A stretch of DNA of 64,000 bases. It comes from Firmicutes bacterium HGW-Firmicutes-9 (GTDB lineage: Bacteria; Bacillota; Clostridia; Christensenellales; CAG-138). The notes under the pieces were generated by a model, which did no database searches, was not told where the DNA came from, and worked only from the letters and a program-made list of their open reading frames with translations. Both the position numbers and the translations under genes were made by a program. Each line of letters starts with the position of its first letter. Position 1 is the stretch's first letter. Positions 41,751 to 51,227 of this stretch are shown piece by piece. The stretch spans positions 62,001 to 126,000 of the forward strand of contig PGZM01000009.1 in assembly GCA_002841395.1 (NCBI GenBank), written 5' to 3'.

Positions 41751-43985
41751 TTACATACTCAACTGGTCAATACTCGCGGAAAGGCGCTTGAGTGCTTCGT
41801 CGATGGAGCAGTTCGCCTGCAGAATGTCGTCGATTGCGCGGTAGATCGAGTGTTCTGCGCTCGTAATCGGTATGAACTCGCCATCGCTGCGCACAAAGGA
41901 CTTCCGTTGACGGTTGGTCTCATACGAGCGGTAGATGATCGGCAGCCACGGATAGTGGTTTGCGAGCTCGTCGTTGATATAGACGTTTTCCAGCGGAGAT
42001 TGCCCGTCCAGCACGGCAAAATAGTTGCTCATCGCGGGATCGCACGTCCAGCGGATGAACGAGAACGCTTCCTCCTTGCGCTTGGATTCGGGTGGAATGC
42101 CGAGCCCCCAGCTGCCGAGAACAGAGTAACCGCCGGGAATGTTGGAGTAGCCGATCTTACCGATGATCTTGGATTTTTTATCGTTGTTGACATCGGCGAC
42201 GAACGAAGCGAAACCGACCAGCATCGCGATATTTCCGTTGTAGAAATCCGAAACGGTCTGTTCCACGGTATAGTTTCGCGTGCTGGGGTTTGCGTAAGAA
42301 AACGTTTCGACGAAGTTCGTTACACCCTTGGTGAACGCCGGCGAGCTGGTTGCGGCGCGGCCGGACTCGTCAAACACACAACCGCCGTATGCCCAGACGC
42401 GCGGCATCAGTTCCGGCATCAGAATCGCCTCGTTACCCGCCGCAATCGCGGTACCGTAGGGCGTTGGAGAGGTCGGATTCAGCTTTCGCGTAAAGAAGCT
42501 GCTGACGACGTTAAACTCAAACCAGGTTCTTGGAACGCGGAGTTTTGTGCGATACTTCTTCTCAAACTGCTCCTTTAAGCTTTGGTTTTCAAATAAATCC
42601 TTGCGATAGAGCAGAATCTGAGGGCCGAAAATGAACGGCACGCCATAACAGCGTTCGTCGATGATACCGACTTTCTCCAGAAGATGCGGCAAGAAAACGT
42701 CCTCGCTGAAATCCGGCGCTTGCGTAAACGCGGTGATATCGGCAAGCCGATTACCGCGCACGAGAATATCCAACCAGGGATTGTCATACATGACGATGTC
42801 GAAATCCGAGACCGCTTCCTTACTCATCAGGCGGTTGAGCAGCGAACCATGCTCGTTGAGCGTGATATCGACGTTAAGCCCTGTTTTCCGCGTAAAATCG
42901 GAATGGGTGCGCAAGATTGCATGCGCATTTGGCGAGTTGAGCAGCAGAACTTTGATCGGCCGGGTACGATCGACTACGGCATAAAACGAGCTGTCGCTGC
43001 GGAACAGCGGCTTTCCGACGATTTTATCATGCAGTACGATTTGCTGTTTCTCGAACATCAGCGGGCTTTTGATGTTATCTAGAAGGAGCCTTGCGGCTTT
43101 TTTACCCATCCAGTGCGCAGGGCGCATGGTGTGCAGCACGCCGTTGCTGGTCACTGAACGGCTCCAGTTTTCCTGCCCGAAGGAGACAAACCGGATATCG
43201 TTGTTGACCGAAATGCCGAGCAGCGACAATGCTTGCTCCAGGCCGTTTGTGATGTTGCGCGAGGTCGCGATAACCGCATCCGGTTTGCTGCTGCTGAAAT
43301 ACTCAACACCGGTACGGAATGCCTCTTCTTTTGTTGAGCGGAGGTGCCGTAGATACCGCTCCGCGTCCGGCATGTCGTTCTCCGCGTAGAAATCGCGGAA
43401 TGCGCGCGCGGCATCTGACTCACAGCTCAAGCTGGCAGGCCCGGCGAAGAGAGCGATTGTTTCGCAGCCTTCGCGCGTGAGCTCTGTTAAAAGATAGCGC
43501 GTTGTTTCATACGCGTCAAACGAGATGAAGTTGACATCCGAATTGCCCGGCTTGCGGTCGATAAATACGGTCGGCGTGCGCTTGCCGTGTTCAAAATAAC
43601 GATAGCTGTTTTGGCAGGAGACGACGACAAGGCCGCACATATCTTTGCGCATGAACCCGTCAAGAATGGCGATCTCCTCTTCCGGCACATCGTCATGCAG
43701 GGCGAGATTGACGTAATATCCCGCTTGCTTTAGATCGCGCTCAAGCCCCGCCAGTAAAAAGGAATAGTACTGGTCATAGGTATTCGGCAATATGACGCCG
43801 ATCTCTAAATTGTTGTTGGTGCGCAAGTTCTTTGCGTAGGAATTCGGGCGATATCCCAGTTCGTCTATGGCGGACTGTATCTGCTTTGCCATCTCCGGCG
43901 AAACGGTCTTCGCGCCTGTCATAAAGTTGGACACCGTTCCGACGGAAACGCCTGCCATCCGTGCTACATCTTTGATCGTACTCAT
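41751..43985 (-). CDS. LacI-family repressor fused to a family-1 solute-binding protein domain
   Basis: 744 residues, twice the usual LacI length. Residues 1-55 are the LacI helix-turn-helix (IKDVARMAGVSVGTVSNFM), residues ~60-335 a LacI/RbsB-type sensor (IGVILPNTYDQYYSFLLAGL in part). From about residue 345 a second module begins, resembling ABC sugar-binding proteins: FDIVMYDNPW, YGVPFIFGPQILLYRKDLF, WAYGGCVFDESGRA and FLSFIRW-like end segments. There is no signal peptide, so this binding domain acts in the cytoplasm. It could give the repressor a second ligand input. It lies between the GH95/GH31 locus and the ribose-type ABC operon, divergent from the latter. Confidence 0.9.
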   Translation of the reverse strand: MSTIKDVARMAGVSVGTVSNFMTGAKTVSPEMAKQIQSAIDELGYRPNSYAKNLRTNNNLEIGVILPNTYDQYYSFLLAGLERDLKQAGYYVNLALHDDVPEEEIAILDGFMRKDMCGLVVVSCQNSYRYFEHGKRTPTVFIDRKPGNSDVNFISFDAYETTRYLLTELTREGCETIALFAGPASLSCESDAARAFRDFYAENDMPDAERYLRHLRSTKEEAFRTGVEYFSSSKPDAVIATSRNITNGLEQALSLLGISVNNDIRFVSFGQENWSRSVTSNGVLHTMRPAHWMGKKAARLLLDNIKSPLMFEKQQIVLHDKIVGKPLFRSDSSFYAVVDRTRPIKVLLLNSPNAHAILRTHSDFTRKTGLNVDITLNEHGSLLNRLMSKEAVSDFDIVMYDNPWLDILVRGNRLADITAFTQAPDFSEDVFLPHLLEKVGIIDERCYGVPFIFGPQILLYRKDLFENQSLKEQFEKKYRTKLRVPRTWFEFNVVSSFFTRKLNPTSPTPYGTAIAAGNEAILMPELMPRVWAYGGCVFDESGRAATSSPAFTKGVTNFVETFSYANPSTRNYTVEQTVSDFYNGNIAMLVGFASFVADVNNDKKSKIIGKIGYSNIPGGYSVLGSWGLGIPPESKRKEEAFSFIRWTCDPAMSNYFAVLDGQSPLENVYINDELANHYPWLPIIYRSYETNRQRKSFVRSDGEFIPITSAEHSIYRAIDDILQANCSIDEALKRLSASIDQLSM

Positions 43986-44013
43986 TTGGTCACTCTCTTT
44001 TCAGGATTTCATC

Positions 44014-44042
44014 ATTATAGCAAACAGATTGAACAAAGTAAA
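44014..44042 (-). promoter_or_regulatory. Promoter of the LacI-fusion gene
   Basis: Minus strand TTTACT and consensus TATAAT separated by 17 bases, about 30 bases before the start codon. Confidence 0.6.
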
Positions 44043-44057
44043 TTTGAAACGCGAAAG

Positions 44058-44069
44058 TGAAACGATTCA
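44058..44069. promoter_or_regulatory. LacI-type operator candidate
   Basis: TGAAACGATTCA is a near-palindrome with the central CG typical of LacI-family operators. It lies between the divergent promoters of the fusion repressor and the ABC operon, a suitable place for control of both. Confidence 0.45.
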
Positions 44070-44091
44070 ATGAAAATTATGTTCAAATTCA

Positions 44092-44120
44092 TTGACTATA
44101 CTTTGCGTGGAATGTATTTT
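44092..44120 (+). promoter_or_regulatory. Promoter of the ribose-type ABC operon
   Basis: TTGACT and TATTTT separated by 17 bases, about 95 bases before the first ATG. Confidence 0.5.
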
Positions 44121-44215
44121 GATATCACAAACGGCACATCAAGCCTTCTCAAATTCTCAAGTATCAACAATGCGAAACCAATAAAACATGGCGACAACGA
44201 AATTGGGGGAACATC

Positions 44216-45709
44216 ATGTCCGACATCTTGCTCGAGATGAAACATATTCAGAAATTTTTTCCCGGCGTTCACGCGCTGGATAATGCTTGTTTGGATGTTC
44301 GGTATGGCGAGGTGCATGCGCTGATCGGTGAAAACGGCGCGGGAAAATCAACGCTGATGAAAGTGCTCAACGGCATCTATAAGAAGGATGGCGGCGAGAT
44401 CATCTACAAAGGTGAAGAGATCGAACTCTCCGGCCCGCTGGACGCACAGAAACGCGGCATCGGGATGATCCATCAGGAGCTGAACCTCATGCCGCACCTG
44501 ACGGTAGCGGAGAACATCTATATTGGAAAAGAGCCGATGTTTGGCGGTGTCTTTCTCGACCAGAAAAAGGCCAATCAGGCGGCAAAAGAGCTGCTGGCCT
44601 CCATGCATCTGGATATCGACCCGACGCTGCCGGTCAAGAAACTGACCGTTGCCAAGCAGCAAATGATTGAGATCGCAAAGGCGCTCAACAACAACAGCGA
44701 GCTATTCGTCATGGACGAACCAACCTCGCCGCTGACGGACACAGAGATTGAAGAACTGTTTCGCTTCATCCGCCAGCTTCGTGCGGCGGGACGCAGCATC
44801 ATCTATATTTCGCACCGGCTGGAAGAACTCTGGCGTATCTCTGACCGGATCACGGTCATGCGCGACGGCCAGTATGTAGGCACCGTCAACACGGCGGACG
44901 TGACACGGCAGGAGATCATCTCCATGATGGTCGGCCGCGTAATCTACGAGGAGCCGAAGCAGTGCAGTACAGTGCCGAAGGATTCGCCGGTCGTGCTGGA
45001 AGCAAAGAATCTCAACGCGCCGAATGTAAAGAACGTATCTTTTGAACTGCGTAAGGGCGAGATTCTCGGGTTTGCCGGACTCGTAGGCGCAGGACGGACA
45101 GAGACCATGCGCGCACTGTTTGGTGCGGATGTCAGAATGTCCGGCGAGGTGTTGGTCAAAGGCAGGAAGGTGGAAATTCACTCTCCGAGCGACGCTGTGA
45201 AGAACGGCATTGGGTATCTTTCAGAGGATCGAAAAGCGTTCGGCATCGCAACCGGACTTTCGGTGCGCGACAACTGCGTGATGGCAGATCTGAAAAACTA
45301 TTGCGCGGGTCCGATCATGAACGATAAAAAGATCGATGCGATCGCGACGGAATACATCTCGAAGATATCCATCAAAACGCCGAGTCTGCGGCAGCTGGTT
45401 CGGAATCTCTCCGGCGGCAACCAGCAGAAGATCGTCATCGCCAAATGGCTCATCAAGAAATGCGACGTGCTGATCTTTGACGAGCCAACCCGCGGCATCG
45501 ACGTCGGCGCAAAGAGCGAGATCTATAAACTCATGAACAAGCTGGTGGAGGATGGGAAGTCCATCATCATGATCTCTTCAGAGATGCCGGAGCTTCTGCG
45601 AATGTCCGACCGGATCATCGTCATGAGCGAAGGCGCGATCACCGGAGAATTAGACATCTGCGACGCGACACAGACCAGCGTCATGACGTTTGCAACAATG
45701 AATATGTGA
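44216..45709 (+). CDS. Sugar ABC transporter ATP-binding protein (RbsA/MglA type)
   Basis: 497 residues with two ATPase halves. The first has Walker A GENGAGKST and Walker B FVMDEPTSPLT; the second has degenerate Walker A (GLVGAGRTE), signature LSGGNQQK and Walker B LIFDEPTRGID. This tandem layout is characteristic of monosaccharide importers of the ribose/galactose class. GGGGGA lies upstream of ATG. First gene of a long operon. Confidence 0.96.
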   Translation: MSDILLEMKHIQKFFPGVHALDNACLDVRYGEVHALIGENGAGKSTLMKVLNGIYKKDGGEIIYKGEEIELSGPLDAQKRGIGMIHQELNLMPHLTVAENIYIGKEPMFGGVFLDQKKANQAAKELLASMHLDIDPTLPVKKLTVAKQQMIEIAKALNNNSELFVMDEPTSPLTDTEIEELFRFIRQLRAAGRSIIYISHRLEELWRISDRITVMRDGQYVGTVNTADVTRQEIISMMVGRVIYEEPKQCSTVPKDSPVVLEAKNLNAPNVKNVSFELRKGEILGFAGLVGAGRTETMRALFGADVRMSGEVLVKGRKVEIHSPSDAVKNGIGYLSEDRKAFGIATGLSVRDNCVMADLKNYCAGPIMNDKKIDAIATEYISKISIKTPSLRQLVRNLSGGNQQKIVIAKWLIKKCDVLIFDEPTRGIDVGAKSEIYKLMNKLVEDGKSIIMISSEMPELLRMSDRIIVMSEGAITGELDICDATQTSVMTFATMNM

Positions 45710-45719
45710 GGATGGGAAT

Positions 45720-46688
45720 ATGACAGCAAAGAAGTTTGATATAACGAAGCTTCTCGCACCAATGGTTTTGGTGATTCTTTACGGATTTTTCTCGGTGTTC
45801 GGCAACAATTTCTTCTCGACCGATTATCTGATCAACATCCTCGACGGATCGTATTACATCGGCTTCATGGCCATCGGCGTTACGTTCGTCATCATCACGG
45901 GCGGTATCGATCTTTCTCTCGGCACGACGATGATGTGTGCGGCGCTCTTGGGCGGCATGGCATACAACAGCTGGCATTGGCCGATGGGATGGTGCCTCGC
46001 TCTGGTGCTTGTGGTTGCGACATTGATCGGTCTTCTCAACGGCATCATGGTAGCCTATATGGGACTGCCGCCGTTCATTGCAACGCTCGGAACGCAGATG
46101 ATGGGCATGGGCTTTGGCGCAATCGCCACCAAGGTGCAGACCATGCGCTATCCGACCTTCGGCACGGCGGACGGTTGGTTTAAAAACTTCTTTTATAAGA
46201 CAACTACAGGATTCCCGATCGGCGTGGTCTGGCTTGCGGCATTTTTCATCATTGCGCTGATCATTCTCAATAAAACTCGCTTCGGGCGTTATACCTACGC
46301 CATCGGCAGCAACGCAGAGGCAGCGCGTCTCTCGGGTATCCAGACAAAACCGTGGCTTGCGGGCGTGTATACCTTCTGCGGATTCTGCTGCGGTGCGGCT
46401 GGCGTGTTCTACGCTGCGGTTTACACCTCGATCATTCCCAGCACCGGAAACGGTCAAGAACTATTGGGCATCGCGGGGGTCGTCATCGGCGGCACATCCA
46501 TGAGCGGCGGCACGGGAACCCTCGTCGGAACCATCATCGGCGTATTCGTCATGAGCGTGCTCAAGCAGGGACTGATGTCCATAGGACTTCAGAGTCACTG
46601 GCAAACGTTCTTTACAGGACTCGTTGTCATCGGCGCTGTGCTGCTCGACCAATATCGCGTCAAACAAGGCAACAAAGTCGTTCGTTAA
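45720..46688 (+). CDS. Sugar ABC transporter permease (RbsC type)
   Basis: 322 residues, eight to ten hydrophobic segments. GVTFVIITGGIDLSLGTTM, PPFIATLGTQMMGMG and GNGQELLGIAGVVIGGTSMSGG are typical of the RbsC/XylH/YtfT family. It starts ten bases after the ATPase gene and forms the homodimeric channel. Confidence 0.95.
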   Translation: MTAKKFDITKLLAPMVLVILYGFFSVFGNNFFSTDYLINILDGSYYIGFMAIGVTFVIITGGIDLSLGTTMMCAALLGGMAYNSWHWPMGWCLALVLVVATLIGLLNGIMVAYMGLPPFIATLGTQMMGMGFGAIATKVQTMRYPTFGTADGWFKNFFYKTTTGFPIGVVWLAAFFIIALIILNKTRFGRYTYAIGSNAEAARLSGIQTKPWLAGVYTFCGFCCGAAGVFYAAVYTSIIPSTGNGQELLGIAGVVIGGTSMSGGTGTLVGTIIGVFVMSVLKQGLMSIGLQSHWQTFFTGLVVIGAVLLDQYRVKQGNKVVR

Positions 46689-46827
46689 ACAAGCAGGACC
46701 GACTCCAACTCAATCTCACGCAAAAAGGGCTGAAAAACCAGACCTCTTGGTTTCTGCAGCCAAATCCACCCGGCTCCAACGGGTGAACCCCGTTGAGATA
46801 AATAAAAAAATGGAGGAAACAGACATC

Positions 46828-47973
46828 ATGAAGAAACTGCTCGTTCTCGTATTGACTCTGGCTCTGGTGTTCAGCATGTTCGCATGCGCAGCACCGGCTC
46901 CCGCCGCAGAAGCAACGGAAGCCCCCGCGGCCGCAACAGAAGCACCCGCGGCAGAGGAAGCTCCGGCAGCAGCTACTCTCTACATTCCCGTTATCTCCAA
47001 AGGCTTCCAGCATAAGTTCTGGCAGACCGTTATGATGGGCTCCCAGGATGCAGCCGCGAAGTACGGCGTTGACATCACCTTTGACGGCCCGCCGTCCGAG
47101 TCTGACATCAGCGTACAGGTCGACATGCTCAACGCCGCGATGGCGAAGAAGCCTGCCGCTCTCTGCCTTGCGGCACTCGACACCGAATCCGTCACTGAGC
47201 AGCTCCAGGCTTGCAAAGATGGCGGCATCCCGGTCATCGGCTTTGACTCCGGCGTACCGAACGCACCCGAAGGCTCCATCGTCTCCACCGCATCGACGGA
47301 TAACACCGCTGCCGGCGCACTTGCCGCAGGCAAGGTGTATGCCATCGAGTCCGTTGCCGCAGCCGTTGCAGCCGCAACGAAGGACGCGCCCATCGTGATC
47401 GCCGTGATCAGCCAGGATGCGACCTCCGCTTCCATCACGGGCCGTACGACCGGCTTCGTGGAAGAAATGTTCAAGCTCTGCGATGCAACGCAGCCGGGTC
47501 TCGTCTCCGTGACCGGCCATGACAAGTGGAACAAGGCGTCCTCTTCCGGCGACACCGCCGTGGAAATCCTCGTTTCCATCGCCGCGACCACCAGCGTAAC
47601 CGACTGCCAGGCTGCCGCACAGGCCGTCATCCAGAAGGCACCGGTCGCCGTGTTCTGCACCAACTCCGGTTCCGTGGACGGCATGCTCGCCGCCACCGCC
47701 GATGGTTCGGATCTCGATCGTACGAATGGCCGTTATAAGGACATGGTCGTTGTCGGCTTCGACTCTGGCGCCACGCTCCTCAACGCCATCCGTAACCAGT
47801 GGTTCTACGGCGCAGTCACACAGGATCCGTACATGATCGGCTACTATGCCGTCGAACTCGCTTACAAAGCGATCCAGGGCGAGAGCGTCCCGGCCGTTGT
47901 TGACACCGGCTGCCAGTTCTACACCGTGGATAACATGGACGATCCGGACATTGCGAAACTGCTCTACGATTAA
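46828..47973 (+). CDS. Sugar-binding lipoprotein (RbsB type)
   Basis: 381 residues from ATG 46828 with GGAGGA upstream. Lipobox FSMFAC with Cys20, an Ala/Pro/Glu linker, then a periplasmic-binding domain of the ribose/galactose family (IPVISKGFQHKFWQTVMMG, VIGFDSGVP, VVGFDSGATLLNAI). It supplies a monosaccharide or polyol to the ATPase and permease. A 7-bp stem at 46776-46794 precedes it and a very stable hairpin follows it, both common ways to keep binding-protein message high. Confidence 0.94.
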   Translation: MKKLLVLVLTLALVFSMFACAAPAPAAEATEAPAAATEAPAAEEAPAAATLYIPVISKGFQHKFWQTVMMGSQDAAAKYGVDITFDGPPSESDISVQVDMLNAAMAKKPAALCLAALDTESVTEQLQACKDGGIPVIGFDSGVPNAPEGSIVSTASTDNTAAGALAAGKVYAIESVAAAVAAATKDAPIVIAVISQDATSASITGRTTGFVEEMFKLCDATQPGLVSVTGHDKWNKASSSGDTAVEILVSIAATTSVTDCQAAAQAVIQKAPVAVFCTNSGSVDGMLAATADGSDLDRTNGRYKDMVVVGFDSGATLLNAIRNQWFYGAVTQDPYMIGYYAVELAYKAIQGESVPAVVDTGCQFYTVDNMDDPDIAKLLYD

Positions 47974-47990
47974 TCACCAAACCGACCAGA

Positions 47991-48017
47991 GCGGGGCAGC
48001 CGAACAGGCTGCCCCGC
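47991..48017 (+). other. Stable hairpin after the binding-protein gene
   Basis: GCGGGGCAGCC pairs perfectly with GGCTGCCCCGC around a 5-base loop. No U-tract follows, so it is more likely an mRNA-stabilising or differential-expression element than a full terminator. Confidence 0.6.
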
Positions 48018-48106
48018 ATAACAGCAAACATTGGACACACTCTAATTTCAGTCGTTCAAAGATATGGGTTTTAAGATCGAAATTACACTGACGGAGGCTT
48101 CCTTCC

Positions 48107-48553
48107 ATGCTCAAGAACATCCCAAGCATTCTTTCGCCCGAGCTGCTCGCTACGCTTTGCGAAATGGGTCACAGCGACGTGATCGTCCTGGGTGACGCAA
48201 ACTTTCCCGGCAAGCGATTTGCGCATGAGGGAAACTGCAAGTTCCTGCGCGCGGACGGTATCTCCGGTACCGCACTGCTGGAAGCAATTTTGCAGGTCAT
48301 CCCGACGGACAGCTATGCGGATACACCCGTCATGCTCATGCAGACGATGGAATGCGACAAGGATCTCGACATCCCGATCTGGAAGGATTATGAAGCCATC
48401 GTCGCCAAGAACGACTCGCGCGGCAAGAGCGCGGTCGGCTATCTTGAACGTTTCGCATTCTATGAAGTAGCGAAAAAGGCCTACTGCATCGTGCAGACGG
48501 GTGAAACGCAGATTTATGCCAACGTGATCATTCAAAAGGGAGTCATCAAGTGA
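48107..48553 (+). CDS. fucU: RbsD/FucU-family sugar mutarotase
   Basis: 148 residues, the FucU length (RbsD is shorter). MGHSDVIVLGDANFPG carries the catalytic histidine H22 and D24; the C-terminal ETQIYANVIIQKGV matches FucU. It interconverts anomers of fucose-like sugars after uptake. Its end overlaps the kinase gene by four bases (GTGA). Confidence 0.9.
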   Translation: MLKNIPSILSPELLATLCEMGHSDVIVLGDANFPGKRFAHEGNCKFLRADGISGTALLEAILQVIPTDSYADTPVMLMQTMECDKDLDIPIWKDYEAIVAKNDSRGKSAVGYLERFAFYEVAKKAYCIVQTGETQIYANVIIQKGVIK

Positions 48554-50082
48554 GTCAGGAAACCTGCCTGTTGGGAATCGACATCGGCACCAGCGCCGCA
48601 AAGCTCGTCGTCTTTTCAGAGGATGGGAAGGCGCTTGCAAGCCGAGCAGTTTCCTATACAACACAATATCTCCAACCTGGGTATGTGGAACAAAACCCGG
48701 ACAGCTGGTGGGAGGCGGTGTGTGTCGGCATCCGTGAGATGCTGGCAGAGGACGCCATCCGGCCCGCGCAGATTGCGGGTATCGGCATCGACGGGCAAGG
48801 CTGGTCCGCCATCGCGATGGATGCGCAGGGAAATGTTCTCGCGCCGGATCCGATTTGGCTCGACACCCGCGCGGAATCCATTTGCGACGAACTCAACGCG
48901 CACATCGGCGAAGACGCAATCTTCGCGCTGAGCGGCAATCCGCTCAAGGCGCAATATGTCACGGCAAAGATACTCTGGCTGCAGCGGAATCTTCCGCAGG
49001 CCTATGCAAAAACGAAATGGATCATGCAGTCCAACGGATTTATCGCTTACCGGCTGACGGGTAGCGTCAGCATGGATATCTCTCAGGCATACGGACTGCA
49101 TTGTTTTGATATGAAAAACGGGCGCATGGATCAAGCCATGTGCAAGGAGCTCGGCATCGAACCGGGCATCATCCCCGACATCGTCGCGTGCCACAAGATC
49201 GTAGGTCATGTGCACGACGAAGCCGCGCGATTGACGGGATTACTCGCAGGAACGCCGGTTGTCGCCGGTGGTCTGGACGCCGCCTGCAGCACCCTTGGCG
49301 CGGGAGTTCTCCGCGCGGGGCAGACGCAGGAGCAGGGCGGTCAGGCGGGCGGCATGAGCATTTGCATCGATCAATACTGCGCGGATAAGCGTCTCATACT
49401 CGGATACCATGTCGTACCAAACCACTGGCTGTTGCAGGGTGGCACCACAGGCGGCGGCGGCGCGATGCGATGGTTTGAGCGCGAGTTTGCGGATTTCGAA
49501 CGGCGGATGGCGCTCGAGAAAGGTGGATCCTCCTTTGCCTTTCTCGACGCTCTTGCCGAAAAGGTGCCCGCGGGCAGCGAAGGCGTCGTCTTCCTGCCGT
49601 ATCTCGCGGGGGAACGCTCGCCGATTTGGGACAGCGACGCGCAGGGTGTCTATTTCGGACTGGACTACAGCAAGACGCGCGCGCATATGGTCCGCGCGCT
49701 GATGGAAGGCGTGGCATTCTCGCTCAAACATAACTTGGAGATCGCCGAGTCGGTCGGCGCACACGTGGAGACACTCCGCGCAACCGGCGGCAGCGCAAAC
49801 TCCCGCCTCTGGACACAGATCAAGGCGGACGTAACCGGCAAGGACATCGAGGTGCCGGAGAGCGACCTAGCAACGCCTTTGGGCGCGGCGCTGCTCGCGG
49901 GCGTCGGCGTCGGTGTGTATCCCGATTTTGAAACGGCGACTGCGCGGACGGTGCACGTCAAGCGCACCCAGACCCACAGCGTGCAGGACGCGAGCGCATA
50001 TGAGCAGGGCTACACCATCTACCGGATGCTGTACGAACAGCTCAAGGACATCATGAAGCAAAACAGGAGGGCGCGCGTGTGA
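48550..50082 (+). CDS. FGGY-family carbohydrate kinase (xylulokinase-like)
   Basis: 510 residues. LLGIDIGTSAAKLVVF is the N-terminal phosphate loop; GIGIDGQGWSAI, WLDTRA and GGLDAACSTLGAG with the catalytic-base aspartate follow; LRATGGSANSRLWTQIKADV is the C-terminal FGGY motif. The start is GTG 48550, overlapping fucU. It is closest in outline to XylB but the substrate could be another ketose or a polyol; the GatD and GatYZ neighbours suggest a six-carbon one. Confidence 0.93.
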   Translation: MSQETCLLGIDIGTSAAKLVVFSEDGKALASRAVSYTTQYLQPGYVEQNPDSWWEAVCVGIREMLAEDAIRPAQIAGIGIDGQGWSAIAMDAQGNVLAPDPIWLDTRAESICDELNAHIGEDAIFALSGNPLKAQYVTAKILWLQRNLPQAYAKTKWIMQSNGFIAYRLTGSVSMDISQAYGLHCFDMKNGRMDQAMCKELGIEPGIIPDIVACHKIVGHVHDEAARLTGLLAGTPVVAGGLDAACSTLGAGVLRAGQTQEQGGQAGGMSICIDQYCADKRLILGYHVVPNHWLLQGGTTGGGGAMRWFEREFADFERRMALEKGGSSFAFLDALAEKVPAGSEGVVFLPYLAGERSPIWDSDAQGVYFGLDYSKTRAHMVRALMEGVAFSLKHNLEIAESVGAHVETLRATGGSANSRLWTQIKADVTGKDIEVPESDLATPLGAALLAGVGVGVYPDFETATARTVHVKRTQTHSVQDASAYEQGYTIYRMLYEQLKDIMKQNRRARV

Positions 50083-51152
50083 AAACGGCCGTATTAACAC
50101 AGAACAAACAAATCGAATATAAAGATTACGATATGCCAACCATGCAGCCGGACAGCGTGCTGGTGCGCGTTGCGGCGTCCGGCATCTGCGGCTCCGACAT
50201 CCCGCGATTTCTCCACAACGGCGTGCACTTTTACCCGATCGTGCTGGGTCACGAGTTCTCCGGCGAAGTGGTCGAGGTTGGCAGTGACGTTACCCGTGTA
50301 AAAGTGGGGGATCGCGTTTCCGGCGCGCCGCTGTTGCCGTGCATGAAGTGCGCGGACTGCCAGAAGGGCAACTACTCGCTTTGCAAGAACTATTCGTTCA
50401 TCGGCTCGCGCCAGCAGGGCAGCAACGCGGAGTATATCGCAATTCCCGAAGGAAACGCGGTCGTGTTTGATTCTTCTATTTCGTACGAACGCGGCGCGAT
50501 GTTTGAACCGTCCACGGTTGCGCTGCACGGCGTGCTGCAATGCGACTATCGAGGCGGCGGCAGCGTGGCGATTCTCGGCGGCGGCACCATCGGCATCTTC
50601 ACGCTGCAGTGGGCGCGGCTGCTCGGCGCAAAATCGGTCGCGGTGTTCGATATCAGCCCCGAGCGTCTTGCGCTTGCCAAGCGCATGGGTGCGGACGCGA
50701 CGTTTGATACGCGCGAAGCAGGATTCCTGGAAGCGGCAAAAGAGTTCTCGCAAGGCGGATTCGACTATGTGTTTGAGACCGCAGGCGTGATTCCAACCAT
50801 GAAGATGGCGTACACGCTCGCGGGAAACAAGGCGCATCTCTGCTTCATCGGCACCCCGCACGCGGAACTGAGTTTTACTCCCGCGGAGTGGGAGAACATG
50901 AACCGCAAGGAATTCCGGCTTACGGGGTCGTGGATGAGCTACAGTGCGCCGTTCCCGGGACGGGAATGGACGATGACCGCGGAATATTACGCGGACGGGC
51001 GGCTGAAGTTTGATGAAGCGTTCATCGGCGCGCGATATCCAATGGAGCGTGCGCAGGAGGCTTTCATGTTGTTTGAAACGCCGGGCGCTGTCACAGGGAA
51101 GATATTGCTCATGAACGAACCGTATTTTTCGCAGGCCGTGAAGAACGACTGA
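50079..51152 (+). CDS. gatD: GatD-like zinc-dependent polyol (phosphate) dehydrogenase
   Basis: 357 residues. Similarity to E. coli galactitol-1-phosphate 5-dehydrogenase is visible along the whole length: SGICGSDIPRFLHNG, GHEFSG, LLPCMKCADCQKGNYSLC, FIGSRQQGSNAEYI and GSWMSYSAPFPGREW. Catalytic Cys and His and the four structural cysteines are present, and the NAD site is ILGGGTIGIF. GTG 50079 overlaps the kinase stop (GTGA) with AGGAGG eight bases upstream. It may act on a free or phosphorylated polyol, since import here is by ABC, not PTS. Confidence 0.88.
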   Translation: MKTAVLTQNKQIEYKDYDMPTMQPDSVLVRVAASGICGSDIPRFLHNGVHFYPIVLGHEFSGEVVEVGSDVTRVKVGDRVSGAPLLPCMKCADCQKGNYSLCKNYSFIGSRQQGSNAEYIAIPEGNAVVFDSSISYERGAMFEPSTVALHGVLQCDYRGGGSVAILGGGTIGIFTLQWARLLGAKSVAVFDISPERLALAKRMGADATFDTREAGFLEAAKEFSQGGFDYVFETAGVIPTMKMAYTLAGNKAHLCFIGTPHAELSFTPAEWENMNRKEFRLTGSWMSYSAPFPGREWTMTAEYYADGRLKFDEAFIGARYPMERAQEAFMLFETPGAVTGKILLMNEPYFSQAVKND

Positions 51153-51227
51153 ACCAGGATGGAAGACGCCGCGCGCGAAAACGCTGCGCTTAATCAATAA
51201 GAAAGAATTTTTGCAGGAGGCAATCAA

